From Acidimicrobiaceae bacterium (GTDB lineage: Bacteria > Actinomycetota > Acidimicrobiia > Acidimicrobiales > Salinilacustritrichaceae): 30,917 bases of DNA. A model generated the notes under the pieces. It had not been told where the DNA came from, made no database searches, and worked only from the letters and a program-made list of their open reading frames with translations. The stretch's first letter is position 1. The number at the start of each line of letters is the position of its first letter. Positions 25,151-30,917 of this stretch are shown here, one piece after another. The translations under genes were made by a program, and so were the position numbers. The DNA is taken from assembly GCA_003476595.1 (NCBI GenBank), contig DMTU01000218.1, positions 310 to 31,226 on the forward strand, written 5' to 3'.

Positions 25151-26924
25151 CCTCGGCGTCCAGTGCGTCCAGCTCGTCCGACTCGATCCCCCGTTGCTCC
25201 TGACCGTCGGTCGGCGGCGGCAGCGGCTCGCTCGTCGGATCTTTGGAGTAGTAGTAGCGCTTGGTCGCCGGCGTGTCTCCGGACCCGACCAGGACGACGC
25301 CCACGACCTTCGCGCTCAGTCGCGCCAGGAGCTCGCTCATGCGATCAGCTGACTGGCGGCTCGTCTTGCCGCTTCGCGCAACCACCACGACTTGGTCAGC
25401 GACGTCGAGCAGGTCCCGGGCGTCGTTCACGGTGAGGAACGGGGCGGTGTCGATGAGGACGACGTCAGACGTGGGCCGTGCCTGCTGGACAGTCGAGCGA
25501 ATCCACGACAGGAGGTCGGCCGGCTGCACGCTCTCGAGACGCTCGTCCAGATGCGTGATCGCGCTGACCCCTGGGATGTGGCTCCGACCGATCAGTCCGG
25601 AGACGTCCGGCGCGTCGACGGGCGCCAGGCCGTTGCCCCGACCCACATCGGCTTCGGGCAGGAACTCATGGACTGCTGGACGGCGGAAGTCGCCATCGAC
25701 GATCAACACCCGTGACCCGCTCTCGGCGTATGCAGCGGCGAGGTTCACCACGGTTGTGGACTTCCCCTCGGCAGGTCCGGGCGACGTGACGAGCACGACC
25801 GTGCCGTCCGACCGGTCCCGGCGCTTCGTCTGCTGACGTCGCAAGTCAGAAGGCGACTCCCCCACTCGGGACGTGACCACACCCATGTACTGGACGCTGG
25901 TTCGCAGGCCACGGTATGCCTCGGCGATGCGGGATCGAGGTCGCTCGGCAGAGACGACCTCGCTGTTGCGACGCTGCCTGCGCCGCAACAGCGGGATCTC
26001 GGCGACGACTGGCAGTCCGAAAGCCTCTTCGGCGTCTTCTTTGGTACGGAGTCGATCGTCGAAGCGGTCGAAGAGGACGACAGCGCCGACGCTGAGGACC
26101 AGACCGAGCCCACCGCCCAGCATCCCTCGTCGGGCGGGACTCGGAGGCTCGGACGGACCGGCATCGAAGGCTTCGAGCAGTGGATCCTCCTCGTCAGGAT
26201 CTCCGTCCTCGATGGCCGTCGGCTCGCTCGGGTCCGTCGCTCCGAGGGTCTCCTGAAGAGCAGCGACGAACGCGTCACCCGAGATGGGGACCGCCACTGC
26301 GGGCTGCAGGGTGCGGAGACCGACCGTCGCCTCCGGCTCTCGGCTGAGTACCTGGAAGTCCTCGTACACGATGCCGTACTCACGCACGAGCGCGTCCCGC
26401 TGCGCCTGAACGAGATCCCCTGCTCCGTCTTCGATCTGGGCATCGAGGTCCGCAAGGCGGGCTTCGAGCTCGTCCAGCCGAGCCGAGAGCCGAGTCTGTG
26501 CTTCCGCTCGTTCCTGCTGGGTGGTCTCGGTCAGCGTGGCGAGCAACGCACCGGCGAAGCCGTCGGCGATCCGGACGGCACGGTCTGGGTCTGTGCCCAC
26601 GCTCGTGATGTCGAGCGTCGCAACCTGCGGGTTCTGACGTACCTGGACCTGCGAGACGAGCACGTCCGGCTCCACGCCGAACTCGGCTGCGACCCGCTCG
26701 GGCACGTCCCCCACTCGAAGCAGCAGCGACAGCTGAGCCAGGTTCGGCGGCGCCGATGTGCCGGTCTCCGCAACGAGGGTGTGGGTCGCTCGGTAGTAGT
26801 CGGGCTCGTCGGGGCCCGCCGACGAGGGGGTGGTCACCCAGCCGAGTGTCAGGCCGAGGACCACTGCGAGCGCGATCGCCCACCAACGTCGCCGCAGCAG
26901 ACTCAGGTAGTGCTTGGGATCCAC
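25116..26924 (-). CDS. Wzc-type polysaccharide co-polymerase / BY-kinase
   Basis: A 602-residue membrane protein with an N-terminal Wzz part between two membrane segments (about 14-31 and 268-286), a coiled-coil in the periplasmic part (about 135-165), an acidic low-complexity stretch before the second segment (about 232-258), then a cytoplasmic ATPase. Walker A is SPGPAEGKSTT (381-391), A' is VLIVDGDFRRP and Walker B is VVLIDTAPFL. A tyrosine cluster (KRYYYSKD) near the C-terminus is the expected autophosphorylation site. It controls chain length and export of surface polysaccharide by cycles of tyrosine phosphorylation. GTG start at 26924 without a strong SD. It sits between the HprK gene and the second PqqD gene. 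Confidence 0.92.
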   Translation of the reverse strand: MDPKHYLSLLRRRWWAIALAVVLGLTLGWVTTPSSAGPDEPDYYRATHTLVAETGTSAPPNLAQLSLLLRVGDVPERVAAEFGVEPDVLVSQVQVRQNPQVATLDITSVGTDPDRAVRIADGFAGALLATLTETTQQERAEAQTRLSARLDELEARLADLDAQIEDGAGDLVQAQRDALVREYGIVYEDFQVLSREPEATVGLRTLQPAVAVPISGDAFVAALQETLGATDPSEPTAIEDGDPDEEDPLLEAFDAGPSEPPSPARRGMLGGGLGLVLSVGAVVLFDRFDDRLRTKEDAEEAFGLPVVAEIPLLRRRQRRNSEVVSAERPRSRIAEAYRGLRTSVQYMGVVTSRVGESPSDLRRQQTKRRDRSDGTVVLVTSPGPAEGKSTTVVNLAAAYAESGSRVLIVDGDFRRPAVHEFLPEADVGRGNGLAPVDAPDVSGLIGRSHIPGVSAITHLDERLESVQPADLLSWIRSTVQQARPTSDVVLIDTAPFLTVNDARDLLDVADQVVVVARSGKTSRQSADRMSELLARLSAKVVGVVLVGSGDTPATKRYYYSKDPTSEPLPPPTDGQEQRGIESDELDALDAEGELPEVHPADR

Positions 26925-27024
26925 GGAGGCTCACTTCCAGATGCGCTGTCGAACGGCACGGCCTCGCGAGCCGCGTTCCGGTGCGCCATGGTACCGACTG
27001 CCATTCCACTCCTCGCCGTCGCGC

Positions 27025-27090
27025 CGTCCCAAACCACCACTCATCGTGAACAGATGGCGTCCCAAACCACCACTCATCGTGAAGGGATGG
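27025..27090. repeat. Two 33-bp tandem repeats upstream of the BY-kinase gene
   Basis: Units at 27025-27057 and 27058-27090 agree at 31 of 33 positions; the first 26 bases of each are identical and the only differences are the CA/GG pair at unit positions 27-28. They fill the centre of the 213-base gap between the HprK and BY-kinase genes, some 100-165 bases ahead of the latter's start. No coding gene in the gap is supported. They may be operator sites or the remains of a mobile-element end. Confidence 0.8.
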
Positions 27091-27137
27091 TTGGTCCACA
27101 GCGCCACCCAACGGTCCATCACCCGGAGCGGTTGGGG

Positions 27138-28094
27138 TCAGCGGTTGCGGCCGACGACCAGCTCGATGATCGCAGGTGCGACCGCGGGGTCGAATGGCGG
27201 GCCCCAAGGGATGACGACCTCGTAGACCGGTACCGAGTTGACGAGCTCACTCAACGTGGCGAACTCCCGGGCGAGGACCTCCCGCCGGGTCCACCCGTGC
27301 ACGCGCGGGAAGGCCAGCAGCTTGAACACCGCTGTGCTCGGCGGGACCAACGCGGCTTCGACCTGCTGCGCCTCGCGCGACGGTGCCGGGATGACGATCC
27401 CGCCGAGTGAGATGGAGGCGGCCTGCGCGGCGGGCGGGGCGAACGCCACCCGGTCGTCTTCGGTCGTCCGTACGGCGATTTCGGGGCGGGCGTGAGGAAT
27501 GCTCGAAGCGCCCTCGCGAAGGCGGAGCTCGTTCGCCCCCCCGATGCAGGTCGGAGGCGGCCCCGCGTCGACGACCAGGACATCGTCGGTGACGAGGCTG
27601 GCGCCTGCGACGCACAGGAGCGCAGCGACCGTCGACTTGCCCCGACCCGACTGCCCAACGAACGCGATGGCGGTGTCATCCGCGGCGACGGCGCTCGCAT
27701 GGAGCACGGTGTGCCCCGCGAGGGAGAGCAGGATGGCGCTGACGGTTCCTGCGAGCAGGATCGGGAGGAGATCAGCGCGACCCGACGGATCTGGGTTCGG
27801 GGAGACCTCGATGCACGACAGGTCGTCGGAGATGACGAAGTCTCCACAGTCCCGAAATCGGACGATGTACCCCTCGTCGGTCGCGGTCGCCGTGTACCAG
27901 GCGACCTCGCCCTGCACGTAGCTGGCGATGACCTCGCCGGGAGGCGGGGGCGTCGTGTCGACGATCGGCGGACCCCACCGGACGTCGACGTCCCACTCCG
28001 ATGATGGGAGGTGTGGGAGATGCATCTCGATCTCGGACCGGATGCGCATGCCGCATTGGACATACACATGAACGGCTTCGCTCGCCTCAGGCAC
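27138..28094 (-). CDS. HprK-like peptide kinase of the lasso cluster
   Basis: A 318-residue protein related to the C-terminal domain of HPr kinase. An N-terminal beta-rich part (about 30-115) precedes VLHASAVAADDTAIAFVGQSGRGKSTVAALL, with Walker A GQSGRGKS (147-154), then LVTDDVLVVD (168-176), the catalytic/metal aspartates. In known lasso pathways such as paeninodin, kinases of this type phosphorylate the side chain of a C-terminal serine in the precursor; the precursor here ends in two serines. GTG at 28094 overlaps the B2 stop by 8 bases; GTG at 28067 is an alternative. It is the third gene of an RRE-B2-kinase unit with overlapping ends. Confidence 0.85.
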   Translation of the reverse strand: MPEASEAVHVYVQCGMRIRSEIEMHLPHLPSSEWDVDVRWGPPIVDTTPPPPGEVIASYVQGEVAWYTATATDEGYIVRFRDCGDFVISDDLSCIEVSPNPDPSGRADLLPILLAGTVSAILLSLAGHTVLHASAVAADDTAIAFVGQSGRGKSTVAALLCVAGASLVTDDVLVVDAGPPPTCIGGANELRLREGASSIPHARPEIAVRTTEDDRVAFAPPAAQAASISLGGIVIPAPSREAQQVEAALVPPSTAVFKLLAFPRVHGWTRREVLAREFATLSELVNSVPVYEVVIPWGPPFDPAVAPAIIELVVGRNR

Positions 28095-28575
28095 CGGAAC
28101 GCTCGACGAAGGCGTTGAACCCGGCGAGCCGCTCGAGCGGGCGGCCGTCGATCTCGAGCCACGAGTGGGCGTGGAGCTCGTCGCCGGAGCCTGCAACCCC
28201 CAGTCGGAGAGAGGGGTCGAGGTCGCGGAGCAGACGGCCGGCCACCAGCGAGCGACGCAGGCAGGGGCCCGCGCTGAACGGCCAGTGGTTGGCAACGCGC
28301 CGGGTGCAGCGGAGGCGGCGTCGCGCCCGGGGTGGCAGGGTCGAGAGCCGGTAGGGCCGGGACGGGGGCGAGGCGGACCCGAGGTCGAGCCGGACGCCCA
28401 GCAACCGGGTGAGCCGCGGAAGCGACACCCAGCGGATGGTGAGCTCCACGAAGGTGATGAGCGCGAGGACGTGGAGCGTCGTCAGCACCTCCCGCGGGGT
28501 CACGGCGCCAAGCTTCGTCGCCAGTCGACGCTGCCGAGATGACCGCGGCGCGCGGTCAGCCGTCGAGGAGACCAC
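28087..28575 (-). CDS. Lasso peptide B2 protein (transglutaminase-fold leader protease)
   Basis: A 162-residue protein with an N-terminal hydrophobic helix (VLTTLHVLALITFVELTIRW, about 30-49) and a C-terminal cysteine-protease domain of the transglutaminase fold: GPCLRRSLVAGRLLRDL (Cys about 105), LRLGVAGSGDELHAHSWLEIDG (His about 137, Asp about 143). This is the McjB C-terminal type called B2, which removes the leader peptide after the RRE protein presents it. GTG at 28575 overlaps the RRE gene by 20 bases. The separate RRE and B2 genes are the usual arrangement in actinobacterial lasso clusters. Confidence 0.9.
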   Translation of the reverse strand: MVSSTADRAPRSSRQRRLATKLGAVTPREVLTTLHVLALITFVELTIRWVSLPRLTRLLGVRLDLGSASPPSRPYRLSTLPPRARRRLRCTRRVANHWPFSAGPCLRRSLVAGRLLRDLDPSLRLGVAGSGDELHAHSWLEIDGRPLERLAGFNAFVERSGA

Positions 28576-28810
28576 GCCGCTGGAGCTCCGCAACGAAGGT
28601 TTCGACGTCGGTCGCAGCGCGGTTCTGGGAGATTTCGAAACGATCGACCAGCACGGTGACGAGATCGTCGCGGGTGGAGCCATCAGCGAGCTGCTCCCAC
28701 AGGACGCGGCCGCTGCCGTTGAGCTTGAGGTAGGTGGAGCCGTCCAGGTCGAGAACGACGAGCTCGTCACCCGCAACGTGCCACGAGAGATCTTCCTGCC
28801 TGAGTCGCAA
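28556..28810 (-). CDS. PqqD-like RRE protein (lasso B1)
   Basis: An 84-residue PqqD-fold protein: DLSWHVAGDELVVLDLDGSTYLKLNGSGRVLWEQLADG, then DDLVTVLVDRFE and VETFVAELQRRGLL. It should bind the precursor leader through its Y-x-x-P motif and hand it to B2. The TTG at 28810 is chosen because a perfect AGGAGG lies 5 bases upstream and the remaining protein is the right size. An ATG at 28879 is possible but has no SD and lies 6 bases from the divergent cyclase start. First gene of the RRE-B2-kinase unit, transcribed away from cyclase and precursor. Confidence 0.87.
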   Translation of the reverse strand: MRLRQEDLSWHVAGDELVVLDLDGSTYLKLNGSGRVLWEQLADGSTRDDLVTVLVDRFEISQNRAATDVETFVAELQRRGLLDG

Positions 28811-28874
28811 CTCCGCCTCCTGCCGCGATCGAGTGACCGCACCGTAGCCGATCGCCCCCGTACGGTGTGCGCCT

Positions 28875-28880
28875 AACATC
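28875..28880 (+). promoter_or_regulatory. -10 box of the lasso cyclase transcript
   Basis: TAACAT fits TANNNT and ends five bases before the GTG at 28886, pointing to a leaderless cyclase mRNA. A convincing -35 was not seen. The 75 bases from 28811 to 28885 must also carry the divergent RRE promoter. Confidence 0.45.
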
Positions 28881-28885
28881 CGGCG

Positions 28886-30052
28886 GTGTCCGATGCGCCG
28901 CTGTACCTGATGACCCCACGAGAGATCGCCTGGGGCTACCTCGTAGGGCACGAAGGGACGACTCCCCCCGAAGCGCAATGGCGAGGTTCGCCGCGGGAGG
29001 TGTTGGAACGGATCCTGCTCGGTGCCCTCGAGCGCCAACCCTGCGGCGTGGCGTTCTCCGGTGGTCGCGACTCGTCACTCGTGCTGGCGGTGGCGACGCA
29101 CGTGGCTCGCCGAGAGGGGCTAGTCGAGCCGATCCCGGTGACGCGGCGGTTCCCCGGCATGGCGCGCGCCACGGAGACCGACTGGCAGGAGATGGTGATC
29201 CGGCACCTCGGCATCTCGGAGTGGCACCGCGTGACGATCGACGACGAGCTCGATCTCGTGGGCCCGCTCGCCTCCCGGCACCTGCTCGAGCACGGCGTCC
29301 TGTGGCCGCCTACGATCCACGGCGACATCCCGCTGACGGCGGAGTTCGCAGGAGGACACGTCCTCGACGGCGAGGGCGGCGACGAGGTACTCGGTGTCGA
29401 AGCCCACCGCATCGCGCCCGTGAGGGCGCTCGCCCGTTCGCCCCGCCACGCCTCGCTGCGGCGCCTGCGCTCGGCGGCCGGAGCCGTGCTGCCGCCGTCC
29501 GTGCGGCGACAGCGGGCGCTCCTCCGATATCGCAGCTCGCACGTGACATGGCTGCGGGCCGACGCCCAACAAGAGCTCGTCGACGCCGTCGTCGAGGTCG
29601 AGGTCGGTCAGCCACTCTCGTACGAGAGGAGCGTCCATCACGTTCCGCGCCGGCGCACGCAATCGGTCCTCCGACGCAACCGTCGAGCCCTCGCCCAACA
29701 GCGGAGGAGCGACATCCAGAGCCCGCTGCTCCATCCGGATTTCGTCGCGGCCCTCGGCCGCGATGGTGGATTCCTCGGACGGGGAGACCGGACAGCGGTG
29801 ATTCGCAGCATCGCCAACGACCTGCTGCCCGATGCCCTGCTCTCGCGGACCTCGAAGGCCATCTTCAATCAGGCGTTCCTCGGGCCGCACGCGCGAGAGT
29901 TTGCGCGGCACTGGGATGGTTCGGGTGTCGACCACTCCATCGTCGATGCCGAGGAGCTCCGACGCATCTGGCAGAGCGAACGCGGCCATGCCATGACCTC
30001 TGCGCTCCTCCAAGCAGCATGGCTCAGCCATCAGTCACCTTCGCAGTCGTGA
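28886..30052 (+). CDS. Lasso cyclase: asparagine-synthetase-like protein without glutaminase domain
   Basis: A 388-residue protein. CGVAFSGGRDSSLVLAVATHV (PP-loop SGGxDSS, 58-64) is the ATP-pyrophosphatase motif of asparagine synthetase B and lasso McjC enzymes, followed by FAGGHVLDGEGGDEVLG, the second conserved DGxGGDE motif. A C-terminal helical part with LLPDALLSRTSKAIFNQAFLG resembles the family. Such enzymes adenylate the ring Asp/Glu and close the macrolactam. Known lasso cyclases are roughly 500-650 residues with an N-terminal Ntn-hydrolase-like domain; here only about 50 residues precede the PP-loop domain, so that domain is missing. No in-frame start further upstream would restore it. 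Located 212 bases before the precursor on the same strand. Confidence 0.88.
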   Translation: MSDAPLYLMTPREIAWGYLVGHEGTTPPEAQWRGSPREVLERILLGALERQPCGVAFSGGRDSSLVLAVATHVARREGLVEPIPVTRRFPGMARATETDWQEMVIRHLGISEWHRVTIDDELDLVGPLASRHLLEHGVLWPPTIHGDIPLTAEFAGGHVLDGEGGDEVLGVEAHRIAPVRALARSPRHASLRRLRSAAGAVLPPSVRRQRALLRYRSSHVTWLRADAQQELVDAVVEVEVGQPLSYERSVHHVPRRRTQSVLRRNRRALAQQRRSDIQSPLLHPDFVAALGRDGGFLGRGDRTAVIRSIANDLLPDALLSRTSKAIFNQAFLGPHAREFARHWDGSGVDHSIVDAEELRRIWQSERGHAMTSALLQAAWLSHQSPSQS

Positions 30053-30264
30053 GGACACGGATACGGACCGTGAGATCTCTGCTGGACCTCAACACGCACT
30101 CAACGGACGATTCGGACATACCGTCAGAGATCCACCCCCCATACCTCGCCGAACGGGACTCCAATGCGTTGACCCGGTTCCGAGGCGGTGTGACGCTCAT
30201 CGCACCGGCGGCGGGGAAGTCCGCGATCGACGGTTTCCATCAACTCGACCCAGGAGATTCTCCA
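30053..30264. other. Leader region between cyclase and precursor
   Basis: These 212 bases stay open in the precursor's frame but show no recognisable protein. TTGACC at 30169-30174 could be a -35, without a good -10 at the usual distance. An AGGAG at 30252-30256 serves the precursor. The precursor may have its own promoter here, which would allow much more precursor than cyclase. Confidence 0.35.
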
Positions 30265-30393
30265 ATGACCTACGAAACCCCCACCATCATCGAGCTCGGC
30301 ACCGTTGCCGACTTCACTCGTGCAGATGAGCTCGGTGGCATCTATGACGGCCAGATCTTCCACAAGGATGTGCAGACGCCGCCCTCGAGCTGA
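30265..30393 (+). CDS. Lasso peptide precursor (A gene)
   Basis: A 42-residue peptide. The leader MTYETPTIIELGTVADFTR fits the lasso leader pattern Y-x-x-P-x-(I/L)-x-x-x-G...T-x: Tyr3, Pro6, Ile9, Gly12 and the required Thr at position -2 (Thr18). Cleavage after Arg19 gives a 23-residue core that starts with Ala20. Asp28 is core position 9, so a 9-membered Ala1-Asp9 macrolactam is possible; the other early acids (core 2 and 3) are too close. There is no cysteine, so a class II lasso. The tail runs through Ile-Phe-His-Lys and ends Pro-Pro-Ser-Ser, with a C-terminal serine available to the HprK-like kinase. SD AGGAG at 8-9-base spacing. Too short for ordinary gene finders. Confidence 0.88.
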   Translation: MTYETPTIIELGTVADFTRADELGGIYDGQIFHKDVQTPPSS

Positions 30394-30411
30394 GCCTTCA
30401 GCGGCAAGTCA

Positions 30412-30445
30412 CGTCAGGCCCCGGGCACTTGCCCGGGGCCTGACG
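30412..30445 (+). terminator. Strong hairpin terminator after the precursor gene
   Basis: CGTCAGGCCCCGGGCA and TGCCCGGGGCCTGACG form a perfect 16-bp stem with a 2-base loop, starting 18 bases after the precursor stop. There is no clear T-run, as is common in high-GC actinobacteria. Because the next gene converges on it, it can serve both strands and would also protect the precursor mRNA 3' end. Confidence 0.8.
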
Positions 30446-30461
30446 CGTTCTCCGCGACAGT

Positions 30462-30917
30462 TCAGCGGCGTGCGGAGTCGCGACGGGCATGAAGCCGTCG
30501 CCGGGCGATCGACGCAACACGGTCGCGGCGGGATCGATAGCCGCCGCTTGCCAGGTACTCCTCCGAGGGCCGCAGCCAGTTTCGGAGCACGCGGCGCCGG
30601 TCGACGCTCGGCATGCCGAAGGTCTTGGCGAGCTTCATGGCGACCTTGTCGAGATCCGGGCGATCGTAGGCACGACGCAAGACGAGATCGAGGGGCCGGC
30701 TCGATGGCGCACCGAGCACCAGCTCGGGATCGTCGAGGAGCGTCGCCACCCGCTTGCTGATCCGGTGCACGATGTCACCGACGCCGATCTCTTGGAGCAT
30801 CTCCGACGCAGCCGCACGCTCCTCGGCGCTCGCAACGATGCTGATCGCCTGCTGGTCGAGCACCGACGACAGGATCCGGTGGTTGGGGTAGGCAACGGCG
30901 TAGTGGCTCGCGGCGTG
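30462..30917 (-). CDS. Partial protein at right edge, possibly a second nucleotidyltransferase-family protein (C-terminal part)
   Basis: The frame is open to the window edge, so only the last 151 residues are seen and the start is outside. The visible part is helical and basic: HAASHYAVAYPNHRILSS, SAEERAAASEMLQEIGVGDIVHRISKRV, LVLRRAYDRPDLDKVAMKLAKTF and a tail RRVLRNWLRPSEEYLASGGYRSRRDRV. The arrangement and the W-x-x-P-S-x-x-Y-L tail resemble the C-terminal region of PF14907-type nucleotidyltransferases, like the one at 23743-24840, but the catalytic core is not in view, so this is a tentative call. It converges with the lasso precursor across the terminator. Confidence 0.4.
   Translation of the reverse strand, partial: HAASHYAVAYPNHRILSSVLDQQAISIVASAEERAAASEMLQEIGVGDIVHRISKRVATLLDDPELVLGAPSSRPLDLVLRRAYDRPDLDKVAMKLAKTFGMPSVDRRRVLRNWLRPSEEYLASGGYRSRRDRVASIARRRLHARRDSARR

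Noticed and set aside
27025..27090. CRISPR-like array
   Set aside because: Only two units, directly adjacent without spacers, and no cas genes.
26931..27122. Small minus-strand peptide with FTMSGGLGR repeated twice
   Set aside because: The repeat comes from the 33-bp DNA duplication; there is no SD, no downstream homology and no conserved start.
30319..30348. Core Asp at position 2 or Glu at position 3 as the lasso ring acceptor
   Set aside because: Lasso rings need the acidic residue at core position 7 to 9; only Asp28 (position 9) qualifies.
28867..30393. One long frame reading through the cyclase region into the lasso precursor
   Set aside because: Over the cyclase it is an out-of-frame shadow of the SGGRDSS protein; the precursor has its own SD and ATG and ends in the same frame by chance.

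Overview
The window is GC-rich, densely coded DNA with frequent GTG/TTG starts and TANNNT promoter boxes very close to start codons. It looks like a chromosomal segment of a high-GC actinobacterium, possibly of the Acidimicrobiia type. The lineage is an inference from composition and gene families, not from a marker gene. No gap without a gene exceeds about 240 bases.

Left part (1-14.4 kb) is mostly housekeeping. On the minus strand are an Fpg/Nei-type DNA glycosylase (cut by the left edge), a trans-sulfuration PLP enzyme and homoserine O-acetyltransferase (metX). The two methionine genes are coupled by a GTGA overlap and sit behind a SAM-I/SAM-IV-clan riboswitch. Then come an orphan adenine DNA methyltransferase, a chimeric antitoxin-helicase gene, a GNAT acetyltransferase, a divergent GT4 glycosyltransferase, a small membrane protein, an S9 peptidase, a DUF4143 ATPase, a VapBC toxin-antitoxin pair with a palindromic operator, a class I aminotransferase and a divergent serC.

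Middle part (14.4-23.7 kb) is a surface-polysaccharide locus. It holds a DegT-type sugar aminotransferase, a UDP-sugar 6-dehydrogenase, a WbpM/PglF-type membrane dehydratase, a secreted CAP/proline-rich/DUF4214 protein, a PglD/NeuD-type acetyltransferase, a Tat-exported protein of unknown function and a Wzy-like membrane protein. The dehydratase, aminotransferase and acetyltransferase together fit synthesis of an acetamido-sugar nucleotide.

Right part (23.7-30.9 kb) is the most interesting. A lasso-peptide biosynthetic set is threaded through the polysaccharide genes. A 42-residue precursor (30265-30393, plus strand) has a canonical lasso leader, a core that permits an Ala1-Asp9 ring, and a Ser-Ser C-terminus. 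Just upstream is an asparagine-synthetase-like lasso cyclase that lacks the usual N-terminal glutaminase domain. Divergent from it is an overlapping PqqD-like RRE protein, B2 transglutaminase-fold leader protease and HprK-like kinase set. Further along the minus strand, after a Wzc-type tyrosine kinase, come a second PqqD-like protein and a nucleotidyltransferase fused by overlaps to the Wzy-like gene. A partial protein at the right edge resembles the C-terminus of another such nucleotidyltransferase. The simplest reading is a C-terminally phosphorylated, possibly further decorated lasso peptide made from within an exopolysaccharide locus. No dedicated lasso transporter lies inside the window.
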